A stretch of 64,000 nucleotides of DNA from Terebella lapidaria (lineage: Eukaryota; Annelida; Polychaeta; Terebellida; Terebellidae), in NCBI GenBank assembly GCA_949152475.1, contig OX424569.1, forward strand, positions 29,929,950-29,993,949, read 5' to 3'. The position numbers were made by a program, and so were the translations under genes. Of the stretch, positions 39,218-49,648 are shown piece after piece. Every line of letters starts with the position of its first letter. Within the stretch, counting starts at the first letter, position 1. The notes below the pieces were generated by a model, which had not been told where the DNA came from, made no database searches, and saw nothing but the letters and a program-made list of their open reading frames with translations.

Positions 39218-40124
39218 CAGTGTACTCTGTATAAACCGGATCTCCAGGGGACCAGGAGAAAAATCCGATATGGACAGAGCACCGGTTTATCAAGAGTCTG
39301 AAGAGAGAGAACATCGATCTTCTCACCCGATATATGCAGATACCGGCCGATTCGTGTTTCACTGTTGCACATTATATTGTAACTTAATACCGGCCAGCTA
39401 TTTTAAGTACATGTAGTTACAAACCTTATGGACATCGGTGTAGTTAATATTATGTTATTGGTAATAGGGCGGATCTGTATAGATTTATTGCAGAACATTC
39501 AAGTAAATAATTTGAGTCAATGGATTATGAATTGTAAGTTTTCTGTTGACATCATAATAATGTTGTGCTATTAGCACATCTTAAAGCCAACTGCAGAATA
39601 TACATAGTAAGACAAGATTGCATGGTGTCATAGAATTGTTGTTTGCGTTTATAGTATGCGCCTGATTGATTATCACTTTGAACAATGCGTGTCACCCCAG
39701 TGATGAGCGCACAATTTACTCGATAAATCATGTCAGGTAAATCATGTATTCTTCAAACGACATCAACTGGCGAAGTTTAGTTGTTGTTAATTACAATTTG
39801 TGAGCGCCATGTTCCCGATGCTGTTGTGTTTACAAAGACGTGTGACTAAAGCGCAGCCTCTGACATCGGTCTGAGATACGATTAAGGACGGCTGATTGCA
39901 ATTGACACGCCGCAGTTTTGAATTATTGGGATAACGCCGGTTTGGACAATACGATATGGCCGGTTGGGTCACAGGAATAGGGCCGGTTTTCAGAATGGAC
40001 AACATCCGGTATATCGAGAGTTGCTTACTGTAGAAACAAAGGGGAAGAAATCGGGACCGAAGAGGAACGGCGGTATGGACAAAATTCCGGTATATACAAG
40101 AGCCGGTTTCGGCAGAGTACACTG
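39218..40124. mobile_element. pogo/Tigger-like non-autonomous element nested in the transposon
   Basis: It is flanked by TA (39216-39217 and 40125-40126). The ends are inverted: CAGTGTACTCTG on the left and CAGAGTACACTG on the right. The inner parts carry the 'accgga/ccggtatat' motifs usual in pogo/Tigger termini ('ataaaccggatctcc', 'ccggtatatacaag'). An internal 'ccggtatatcgagag' near 40006 hints at a second set of ends. There is no transposase frame. Confidence 0.7.
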
Positions 40125-40328
40125 TACTTTGAAGTGCTGTTCACACGGACCGATGGAATTAGGACGATGGAATTAGGACGGAAAAGGCCAGGTGGACGGA
40201 TGGACAAACAGCCCAAATGCTACATGTCCTGCCATGTGATTAGATGACCAAATCTTATAGTTGTTCTGATAGCCATCAAATGTATTTGTTATTGAAGACT
40301 ATGTGAAAAAGTGCGAAGTGGATGCAAA

Positions 40329-40790
40329 CCAAGGTATAGACCCTAAAATGAACGTTCTAGGTTGAATTTGAAGGTATACACATTTTTAGTAAAAAAATAG
40401 TCTAAATTTGGTGTCAGTGTTGAATTTATTCTCCACAAGGAATATCTAAATTGTATTTATTTTGGTCTAGGAGTCTTTGACCATAAAAACCTAGATATAT
40501 AGACCCTAAAATGAACTTACTAGGTTGACTCTATCCGAAGCGATGCGCATTTTAGTAAAAATCGTCTAAATTTGGTAATAATCTTGGATGTATTATCTGT
40601 AATTGTATTTATTTAATTGTATTAATGTCTCAATTGTATTTATTTTGGTCTAGGTGGAATCCTTGACCATGAAAACCTAGGTATAAACCCTAAAATGAAC
40701 ATCCTAGGTTGATTCTGTCCGAAGTTATGTGCATTTTAGTGAAAAATCGTCTAAATTTGGCGGCCATCTTGGATTTATGCAATAAGGATC
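40329..40790. repeat. Three-unit tandem repeat, ~166-184 bp
   Basis: The units start 'ggtatagaccctaaaatgaac' near 40331, 'tatagaccctaaaatgaact' near 40497 and 'gtataaaccctaaaatgaac' near 40681. Each continues with 'ctaggttga', 'cattttagt', 'cgtctaaatttgg' and 'tattttggtctagg'. It lies near the right end of the large transposon. Confidence 0.75.
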
Positions 40791-40959
40791 ATTTGGAAAC
40801 TTCATTTAATACTTTATTTGGATAGGTACTGTATGTGTGCCATACAATATGTAATAAAATGTAACATTTGACATATTTTGTAGACCTGTGCTGCTAAAAA
40901 ATGGAGCTACCCCAAAATTTGAGATTTTCTCAGGGCGGCCATTTTGAAAATTGTGATTT

Positions 40960-41090
40960 TGACATATTTCGCCTGATGGGGTTCCTTAAGACTTTTTTCC
41001 TGTTATAAAGTGAACATTCATGATATCGAATCAACAGAATTTGTTTCTGTTGCAATTTGTTTAAGGTCAAACCACAAAATGCCTGTACTA
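40960..41090 (-). repeat. Right terminal inverted repeat of the 7.5-kb transposon
   Basis: It is the inverted partner of 33577-33720. The outer base differs (T here, C on the left when both are read inward), followed by AGTACAGGCATTTT. Confidence 0.8.
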
Positions 41091-41165
41091 TAGCAGTAGA
41101 ACATGTCTTATTGAATCTGGTTCGTATAATGATTATTATTGATTAAGCTCCTGGATGGCGTTCCG
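41091..41165 (+). repeat. Complex repeat U, E part continued after the transposon
   Basis: 'tagcagtagaacatgtctt' corresponds to 'aagcactagaacttgtctt' in other U copies, and 'attgattaagctcctggatggc' to a shortened 'attgattcagctta...cctggatggc'. Confidence 0.55.
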
Positions 41166-42410
41166 TCACAATCGTTTCTCAGCGAAACAAAAGAAACGCC
41201 TTGTTAGATTTTGAAACAGCAAGCAGTCACTCACTGAATTGCTAATATTCAAATTGCCAAAAATGCTGGATATTCTTGGATATTTGGGATCCCCACCCGT
41301 GGGATTAATGGGGACTTTTTGTGCGTTATCTACAGGGTCCCCAGAGGCACTAGGCAAACATTCAGCTCTGACACGCAAATGTCTACCCAAACTCTAAATA
41401 GAATGGAGCATAAATGTGGAGCCAATGGAGAAACCGGACCCGGACTTGAACTCGTCATTACAATCGAGTGATCTTTCACCTAACACGATGTCATCACAGA
41501 TTACCATCTGGGATCATCTACGATGAGCCAGGGACATGCCTGGACCCTCGCCCCCGGGCTCCAACCAAAATTAACCTATATTATGATCTAGTATTGTGAT
41601 GTGCAAATTTGTAGTATCAGCTGAATTTAAACATGCATCGACATTAGTTTGTAGAGTGAATATGTTTATTTGTTACGAAAAAAATACTCAACATAATGTG
41701 TTATGCGGATACATTGAATGTCACTGGCGAATTTTGAAAGAGACCAGATATGTGCTCGCAACTTTATCGACAAAACATACAACAATACACAAATGAGTTT
41801 GTCTGAAAATGAGAATTCTCAGGTGATAACCACCGTTATTAAAAAATAACACAATGTCAGTTTTCAAGAGTTTGATTGTGTTAACTAAGGTTTTATAATC
41901 TGATACAGATAGTGTATGTCTTAAACCAGCTGCCTTCGAAAACAGGCAATATTTTTGGAAAACTATATTTCATAATAAACGTGTAAAATTGACTGAATGA
42001 GACGTACTCGCAACAAATTTTATGGCTACAACCAGTTTGGGGGGGGGGGGGGATATTTTGCTCATTTGAGCGTGTGGTTCATGCGTCAATACAGGAACTG
42101 TATCCATCATAACCAGATGTAAACAAAGCATAAAAGTGCAAAATGAACTGACGATTCCACGCACACCATCCTATATCACTGATTATTTTCTCAAAACTAC
42201 CCTATATATGCAGATACAAAAATGTGCTCGATTTGGACTTTTAAAGGCAATTTGGACATTGTTCACCTCCGGGCTTGATGTATACATCTCATTTGAGAGA
42301 AGGAAAGAAATGGGTATGTAGATGAAAAAAATAGAAAGAAATGGGCATGTAGATGCGCAGTCAACCTCGTCGCGAATAGTTCCTTTGTGAATATATCTCA
42401 CCTGCTCACA
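41165..42410. other. Unassigned stretch with a possible tRNA-derived SINE remnant
   Basis: On the minus strand about 41490-41435 resembles a tRNA: 'aggtgaaagatcactcgatt', 'gtaatgac' and then a B-box-like 'gagttcaagtcc'. The A box is weak and no folded acceptor stem is visible, so it would be a decayed SINE head rather than a tRNA gene. A run of G12 lies at about 42040. Nothing else is recognised. Confidence 0.3.
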
Positions 42411-42560
42411 CGAGGTAGGTAGGTAGGTAGGTGTTTATTTCGAGAATACATCTGCACATTTATAACTTCGATATTAAACAATACATCTTTAACACATATA
42501 TTCCCGTGGTACCACACAAAGACACAATGTGTCTGTGCCCTGTTTGACAGACAATGATGA
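42411..42560 (-). mobile_element. 3' end of a LINE-type element with (CCTA)n tail
   Basis: Read on the minus strand, non-coding sequence ends in 'tctcgaaataaacacctacc' and then repeats of CCTA (42411-42431 on + is AGGT x5). A tetranucleotide tail after an AATAAA-like sequence is usual for CR1/L2-type non-LTR elements. No reading frame is left. Confidence 0.45.
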
Positions 42561-42854
42561 TACCCTGTTTAAAAGAATTTCGTATATATACAAAACTGGG
42601 TGTGTGGGCCGTACAAAACAAAGCAAAAGAAACCGAACGATATTACAACATTCCTGAAACACAGCTGGAATTTTATAATCACATATTTTATAAACACAAT
42701 CACATATTCAAACCTATTAAAAGAATTAGTGAAACACACAAAATAAAAGCCCCCCCCCCCCCCCACACACACACGTACCCTTTGCCCACAAGCGGTCATC
42801 ATTCATCACATATTCGAACATTTGCTAGTAACAAATAGTGCGGTAGGCTTTACA

Positions 42855-45069
42855 TAGCAGCACTTTTGAAAAAAAATAAAAATAAATAAAAAATAAATTT
42901 TTTTTGATTTCTGATTAAAACACATACAAATAAATGTTGATACACTGTTGCTATGCTATTGATATCCGACCTATCTGAAGGAAAATCCGGAAGAGTATTC
43001 ACAGAGTGAGATGGTTCAATAATTGGACACATAGTAGCCAGTTAATCTCGACTTGAAGATAGCGATAGTACGCGCTGATCGAATCGTTTCTGGTAGTTTA
43101 TTCCAATATTCAGGACCATGGCATATAAAGCTATTTGACATTATATTAGTTTTTCTTGCGATCACAAGAGGATCATTGTTGTTTCTTGTGTTATGAGAAT
43201 GGATCTGATTATTTCGGACAAAAATAGAATTCAGCGGCCGAGGAAGGATGTGCTTCTGTGAGTTAAACATAAGTAAGTTAAGTTGTTGCCTGTAAACATC
43301 GTTGATTTTCAAAATTCCTGTTTGTTTGAAAAGTGGTGGTGTGTGCGAGTTATATTTCGAATTAGTTATCACGCGTACAGCCCTTTTCTGCATTATTTCA
43401 ATTGGTTTGATGTCCTTTTTATATGCTGAGCCCCAGAATATCAATCCATACGTCAAGTAAGGTTGAATCATAGTGTGGTATAATGTTGATAAGACACTCC
43501 CGCTCACAATATTTTTAACGGCACTCATGGCATATAACCCGCTTGATATTTTATTTCTACATGACGATATGTGTTGTTTCCAATTTAGCTTCTCATCGAT
43601 TATTATGCCCAAGAATTTTGTTGAGTCTACATTGCTTATAACTTCTCCATTCATTTTAAGGTCATGAACATATTGTTTAGCATTATGATCTCGGTCTTTA
43701 TTGAACAAGATGTAGTTTGTTTTTGAAGTATTAAGAGAGAGTTTATTTGCTTTAAACCAATCTTCCAATATTTCAAGTTCCGCATTAATTTTTTTATACA
43801 ATTCACGTTTGTCTTTACCAGAAACAAAAATCGTCGTATCGTCAGCAAATAATATTGTTTTACAGTTTGTTAGATTAAATGGTAAATCATTCGAATATAT
43901 GATAAATAAAAGGGGACCCAGCATGGAGCCCTGTGGGACCCCACATTTTATATTACGTTTCTCAGACGTACTGTTTTTATACTTAACATATTGCTGTCGG
44001 TTGTTCAGATAATTTCTGAACCACTCCAAGGCCACACCCCTAATGCCGTAGAATTCAAGTTTACTTATTAAGATTGAATGATCGATCGTGTCGAAGGCCT
44101 TGGAGAGGTCCAAGAACACCGACAGTGTTGCCCCATGATCATCAAACGAGGTTAAAATATTGTAGCACAATTCTGTTATCGCGTTTATGGTACTATGTCC
44201 CGGGCGGAATCCATATTGGCTAGAGTAGAAAATATTATTGGTAACTAAAAAATAGTATAATCTTTTGTGCACAATTTTTTCCAAAACTTTAGACAAACAT
44301 GGTAAAAGTGAAACAGGTCTATAATTGGTGAAGGACAATTGTGATTTTGATTTATATATTGGTACAATTTTTGCTACTTTCATGTTTTCTGGGACATACC
44401 CTGTCTCCATGGACGAGTTTACTATAATTGACAAAGGGTAAACAATTTCTCTCTTGAGTTCCTTTAACAAAGTGGTGCTAATATCATCATGGCCTGTACT
44501 TTTCTTCGTTTTCAACGAGGATAATATCTTCGATATCTCATCAGGACACGTGGGAGCAAAGTATAGCGATCGAGGATTCGAATCTCCTGCTAAATAATTT
44601 TTATATGATTTTTTGCTTGAGGGTATTTTTGCAGCTAAGTCGGGTCCAATAGTTGTGAAATAATTACAAAACTCATTTGCTATTCTGAGCGGGTCTGTGT
44701 GATCATCACCGTCAATAACAAACTTATCACTGATTGACGTTTTATTGTGCGTTTTACCTATCAGAGTATTCAAAACACCCCATGTTTTTTTAATGTCATG
44801 TTTATATGCGTAAAGTAAATCTCTGTAATATTTATCTCGAGCAAATCGCTTAGTTCGATTGAATGTGTTTCGAAAATTTAGAAATCGAACATATGACTCG
44901 TCGTGTTTGGGTTTATTTAAACTGGATCTATATAGTTTATCACGGGTCTTTGATGATTTTATCAACCCGGAACTCATCCAAGGCTGGCGGATAATGCTTT
45001 TATAAGGTATTTTTTTCTCCTTCTCAGGAGCCCACGTGTTCATAGCGTTATGAATTGATTTTATGAAAT
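42855..45069 (-). mobile_element. 5'-truncated non-LTR retrotransposon, copy A
   Basis: It is nearly identical to copy B from its start at Y-F-I-K-S-I-H-N-A-M through the stop at 43016 and a 3' tail of A/T-rich (TTTATT)-like repeats. It abuts copy B directly with 'atagcagcac' at the junction. Its frame continues upstream into copy B's 3' UTR, giving an artificial N-terminus from 45253. The reverse transcriptase is complete: S-G-H-D-D-I, N-Y-R-P-V-S-L-L-P, L-D-L-S-K-A-F-D, G-V-P-Q-G-S-M-L-G-P-L-L and F-A-D-D. One visible difference from copy B is M for V in the G-S-V-L-G motif (43922 region). It lacks the endonuclease, so it cannot be autonomous. Confidence 0.85.
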
Positions 45070-47712
45070 AGCAGCACTTTTGAAAAAAAATAAAAATAAA
45101 TAAAAAATAAAAAATAAATTTTTTTTGATTTCTGATTAAAACACATACAAATAAATGTTGATACACTGTTGCTATGCTATTGATATCCGACCTATCTGAA
45201 GGAAAATCCGGAAGAGTATTCACAGAGTGAGATGGTTCAATAATTGGACACATAGTAGCCAGTTAATCTCGACTTGAAGATAGCGATAGTACGCGCTGAT
45301 CGAATCGTTTCTGGTAGTTTATTCCAATATTCAGGACCATGGCATATAAAGCTATTTGACATTATATTAGTTTTTCTTGCGATCACAAGAGGATCATTGT
45401 TGTTTCTTGTGTTATGAGAATGGATCTGATTATTTCGGACAAAAATAGAATTCAGCGGCCGAGGAAGGATGTGCTTCTGTGAGTTAAACATAAGTAAGTT
45501 AAGTTGTTGCCTGTAAACATCGTTGATTTTCAAAATTCCTGTTTGTTTGAAAAGTGGTGGTGTGTGCGAGTTATATTTCGAATTAGTTATCACGCGTACA
45601 GCCCTTTTCTGCATTATTTCAATTGGTTTGATGTCCTTTTTATATGCTGAGCCCCAGAATATCAATCCATACGTCAAGTAAGGTTGAATCATAGTGTGGT
45701 ATAATGTTGATAAGACACTCCCGCTCACAATATTTTTAACGGCACTCATGGCATATAACCCGCTTGATATTTTATTTCTACATGACGATATGTGTTGTTT
45801 CCAATTTAGCTTCTCATCGATTATTATGCCCAAGAATTTTGTTGAGTCTACATTGCTTATAACTTCTCCATTCATTTTAAGGTCATGAACATATTGTTTA
45901 GCATTATGATCTCGGTCTTTATTGAACAAGATGTAGTTTGTTTTTGAAGTATTAAGAGAGAGTTTATTTGCTTTAAACCAATCTTCCAATATTTCAAGTT
46001 CCGCATTAATTTTTTTATACAATTCACGTTTGTCTTTACCAGAAACAAAAATCGTCGTATCGTCAGCAAATAATATTGTTTTACAGTTTGTTAGATTAAA
46101 TGGTAAATCATTCGAATATATGATAAATAAAAGGGGACCCAGCACGGAGCCCTGTGGGACCCCACATTTTATATTACGTTTCTCAGACGTACTGTTTTTA
46201 TACTTAACATATTGCTGTCGGTTGTTCAGATAATTTCTGAACCACTCCAAGGCCACACCCCTAATGCCGTAGAATTCAAGTTTACTTATTAAGATTGAAT
46301 GATCGATCGTGTCGAAGGCCTTGGAGAGGTCCAAGAACACCGACAGTGTTGCCCCATGATCATCAAACGAGGTTAAAATATTGTAGCACAATTCTGTTAT
46401 CGCGTTTATGGTACTATGTCCCGGGCGGAATCCATATTGGCTAGAGTAGAAAATATTATTGGTAACTAAAAAATAGTATAATCTTTTGTGCACAATTTTT
46501 TCCAAAACTTTAGACAAACATGGTAAAAGTGAAACAGGTCTATAATTGGTGAAGGACAATTGTGATTTTGATTTATATATTGGTACAATTTTTGCTACTT
46601 TCATGTTTTCTGGGACATACCCTGTCTCCATGGACGAGTTTACTATAATTGACAAAGGGTAAACAATTTCTCTCTTGAGTTCCTTTAACAAAGTGGTGCT
46701 AATATCATCATGGCCTGTACTTTTCTTCGTTTTCAACGAGGATAATATCTTCGATATCTCATCAGGACACGTGGGAGCAAAGTATAGCGATCGAGGATTC
46801 GAATCTCCTGCTAAATAATTTTTATATGATTTTTTGCTTGAGGGTATTTTTGCAGCTAAGTCGGGTCCAATAGTTGTGAAATAATTACAAAACTCATTTG
46901 CTATTCTGAGCGGGTCTGTGTGATCATCACCGTCAATAACAAACTTATCACTGATTGACGTTTTATTGTGCGTTTTACCTATCAGAGTATTCAAAACACC
47001 CCATGTTTTTTTAATGTCATGTTTATATGCGTAAAGTAAATCTCTGTAATATTTATCTCGAGCAAATCGCTTAGTTCGATTGAATGTGTTTCGAAAATTT
47101 AGAAATCGAACATATGACTCGTCGTGTTTGGGTTTATTTAAACTGGATCTATATAGTTTATCACGGGTCTTTGATGATTTTATCAACCCGGAACTCATCC
47201 AAGGCTGGCGGATAATGCTTTTATAAGGTATTTTTTTCTCCTTCTCAGGAGCCCACGTGTTCATAGCGTTATGAATTGATTTTATGAAATAGTTATAAGC
47301 ACATTCCGTAGACATGCCTAACAAAATATCCCAGTTATTTTTGCTCAAGTCTTCTCGAATATGTTGTATGCTTTTCTCTGTAAAAGATCTACACTTGAAA
47401 TTCAGGGATCGTGTGTCCCTCTTGGTCACCCTAGTTCCCCAGAACATAAATATTGGTAAATGATCAGAAATGTCGAAGTTTATAATACCAGAAACAACAG
47501 TGTCACTGAAGTTATGTTTTATGTATAGGTTATCGATTATTGTTGCCGTTTGATGCGTTATCCGAGTCGGTTTATTTATTGTCGGTATCATGTTTCGCGT
47601 GTAGAATGCCTCGAACAGTTGGCTGGTGTTTGATTGGACGTTAACTTTGGCATAATCAAGTTTTTGATCTGTGAGTATGAGGTCATGAACGGGTCTTCTG
47701 CGATAGTTCCGT
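45070..47712 (-). mobile_element. 5'-truncated non-LTR retrotransposon, copy B
   Basis: The open frame (stop at 45237) extends upstream past the ATG at 47591 to about 47710, where it enters Rep-C sequence. The first ~100 codons match the C-terminal end of an endonuclease/exonuclease/phosphatase domain (I-P-T-I-N-K-P-T-R-I-T, I-D-N-L-Y-I, S-D-H-L-P-I). Then come a connector, the reverse transcriptase with the catalytic F-A-D-D, the thumb (L-G-I-I-I-D-E-K-L-N-W-K) and the C-terminal region. No intact ORF1 or full endonuclease is present. It belongs to the CR1/L2/jockey-like group by motif; I cannot give the clade. Confidence 0.88.
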
Positions 47713-47945
47713 CACTTGTATGCTAATTCCATCAAATGTACAGTAGCACCAACAACATAGTTTTCACTGCCTGTCCCGGATGGCCCCAGTGTGTTTTCGG
47801 ATTAAATATGGTTGGTCGAGCTTTATTTATATTCCAAAACATTTCATCTTGGGCTTTGATTGTTATCATCAAATCAAGCATGAAACCCCAATATGAAAGA
47901 TTCCGAACAAATGAGTCCGGTCATCAATTATAAATTACCGTGTCA
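47712..47945 (+). repeat. Rep-C interspersed repeat
   Basis: It carries 'ctaattccatcaaatgtaca', 'ttcactgcctgtcccggatg', 'ggtcgagctttatttatatt' and 'tgttatcatcaaat', a diverged copy of the repeat at 48075-48310. The 5' end of LINE copy B joins it. Confidence 0.6.
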
Positions 47946-48074
47946 TGCAAAATCGAGAAACTTTAAATGAAATCCCTGGATGTCGTGCATCACAGGACAA
48001 AATAAGTTAAATACGAAATTATATGTATGCGAGAATAAGTAATGGATGTTTCACGGCGTTTGTTTCGGATTTCT

Positions 48075-48310
48075 AAATTGTTTTGATAAGTTGTTGGGCA
48101 GTTGTACACTAATTACATCTGGTGTACAGTAGAAACAACTATTATTACACACTGTCTGCCCCTGATGACGCCAGTGTCGCTTCAGCTATGAATGTTTGGC
48201 CGGGCTTTGTTTCTATTCTGAAAGTTTTTGATATTAAGTTTTTTATGGGCATCATCAAAATTTGGTTATCAGCGGTAATAGGTTGATACCTACATTGACA
48301 CAAATGATCG
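48075..48310 (+). repeat. Rep-C interspersed repeat
   Basis: This is one of the clearer copies: 'ttgttgggcagttgtacact', 'gtgtacagtagaaacaacta', 'ctgtctgcccctgatgacgcc', 'ccgggctttgtttctatt', 'catcatcaaaatttgg' and 'ggtaataggttgatacctac'. Confidence 0.7.
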
Positions 48311-48752
48311 AGGTGAAATCCGCCAGGGTTGAATAGTGTTACACTAAATTCAATACGAAATTACGTGAAAACAAGAATATAATTACATGCCAATGAAAAA
48401 TTGTATACAGATGTCACTGACAATGAGAATGGATGGTGTCACACATAACCCATTTTATTATATATTGCCACAAACTTTCATACTAATTGCTATTTTATAT
48501 GACAATGGATTTATTCAATTCAATGTTGACAATTGCATGAATATGTTCACAGGTGGCGAATTCGTTCTCACTTTTTTGTGTAATACTGTGTAATAATATT
48601 AGCGTTCACTTATAATATTTACATTCAAACATGGTCAGCGTCAATGAATATCACCTACCCAATACACACAATACACATAATGTTTATGGTTCCGTAAGTA
48701 ACAATATCGTAGGTATGTGTTTATGTCAGTTATATATATATATATCTATCTA
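48310..48752. other. Intergenic sequence and 3' UTR of the sulfotransferase gene
   Basis: It includes a (TA)n/(TCTA)n microsatellite at 48730-48755 that runs up to the stop codon. The gene's polyadenylation signal is not certain. Confidence 0.4.
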
Positions 48753-49648
48753 TTAACAACAATTTACGTCAGGATATTGACAGATTGGCCCTGTCTTTGG
48801 ATCAAAGTCGTAACCAAACAGCTCGAGATCTGAGGCATAGAGCTTCCTCACTCTGTTTATAGTCTCGTCTGAGACTTCACGGTAAGCATCAGTTACACCG
48901 AGGACAGTATGATTGAATATGTTGCTATCCGGGTCACCTGTAGTACCTGAATTCAGCTTAGGAATTTTTTTTTCATGAAAAAGCTCCAATATATCGTCCG
49001 TATCTCCTTCCATTGTTTCAAGTTTCAGTATATAGTCATATTCGATCAAACATGGGTCACACATTCTGGCTTGACTGTTCCAGTGTGCGTTACCTGTGAA
49101 AGGTAATTCATCCAAGTGTTTGACTTCTGTATCGTTTGGCTCCAGCGTGACCATGTGAGCAAATTGTTCGAAGGTGATGAATTCCTTGCCATCCACCACC
49201 CTAGCATCCGGAAACAGGATTTGTATCAGCCGGGTAAATCTTTCCCTTATATCATATTTTGGACTTTTAGCCACGAATTTATTGATGTATGCAGAGTACA
49301 GTCGACTGTATGGATTTCGTACTATGAGTAATTTTGTGTAGTTTTGATAATCCTCCATCTCGTCTTTGCTTGTGAATGAAATTACGTCGAAGAACCGGTG
49401 GTGCACCATCCATGGCTTTTCATCCAGTCTAGTCTGATTCACGTCTGATCGGTTCAGCAGAAGCATGCGCCTGACTGTAGTGCTCATGATCTTTGGAATA
49501 GGACAGTATAGTATCTGCCGATCATGGTCAACAATCAAGTTGACTCTTCTGCTTGGCTTTCCTTGTGACACTTCGCGGGCCATACGATGACAAAGGCCGG
49601 ATACAACCTTCTGACGAATAGGTGTTCCACAAGTTTTCACACTTGTAT
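48753..49648 (-). CDS. Carbohydrate sulfotransferase (sulfotransferase_2 type), exon 2
   Basis: This exon encodes residues 55-351 plus part of codon 54, starting after an acceptor (ttcattatatttgcag) at 49649-49650. It holds the whole catalytic domain. The 5'-phosphosulfate-binding loop is C-P-I-P-K-I-M-S-T-T (about 102-111), and the 3'-phosphate site is V-R-N-P-Y-S-R-L-Y-S-A-Y (163-174). Further on are H-W-N-S-Q-A-R-M-C-D-P-C and Y-D-Y-I-L-K-L-E-T, typical of the chondroitin 4-sulfotransferase/HNK-1 sulfotransferase group (CHST8-14). Five N-glycosylation sequons are present. These enzymes move sulfate from PAPS to sugars in the Golgi lumen. The exact substrate cannot be read. Sequence upstream of 49648 in the same frame is intron. 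The length and topology are normal for the family. Confidence 0.88.

Larger units (their letters stand above)
33577..41090 (-). mobile_element. Large DNA transposon, Academ-like, carrying a 1,471-codon frame
   Basis: Both ends are inverted copies over about 140 bp, starting AGTACAGGCATTTT, sharing 'ccttaaacaaattgcaacag' and 'aagtcttaaggaa', and ending near 'caggcgaaat'. TAG occurs immediately outside each end (33574-33576 and 41091-41093). Joining the flanks gives 'ggctagcagtagaac', which corresponds to 'ggcaagcac-tagaac' in uninterrupted U copies, so the element is an insertion. The single large gene runs on the minus strand. It has an XPG-like nuclease and a cysteine-rich finger; from memory, 3-4 bp target duplications and these domains fit the XPG-bearing branch of the Academ superfamily. 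The superfamily name is inference; the boundaries are seen. Confidence 0.78.

Noticed and set aside
34924..39416. Several + strand open frames opposite the transposon gene
   Set aside because: They are shadows of the minus-strand coding region, which has clear domain motifs.
41435..41490. A tRNA gene on the minus strand
   Set aside because: Only the B box and part of an anticodon-like arm are recognisable; there is no acceptor stem, so at most it is a SINE remnant.
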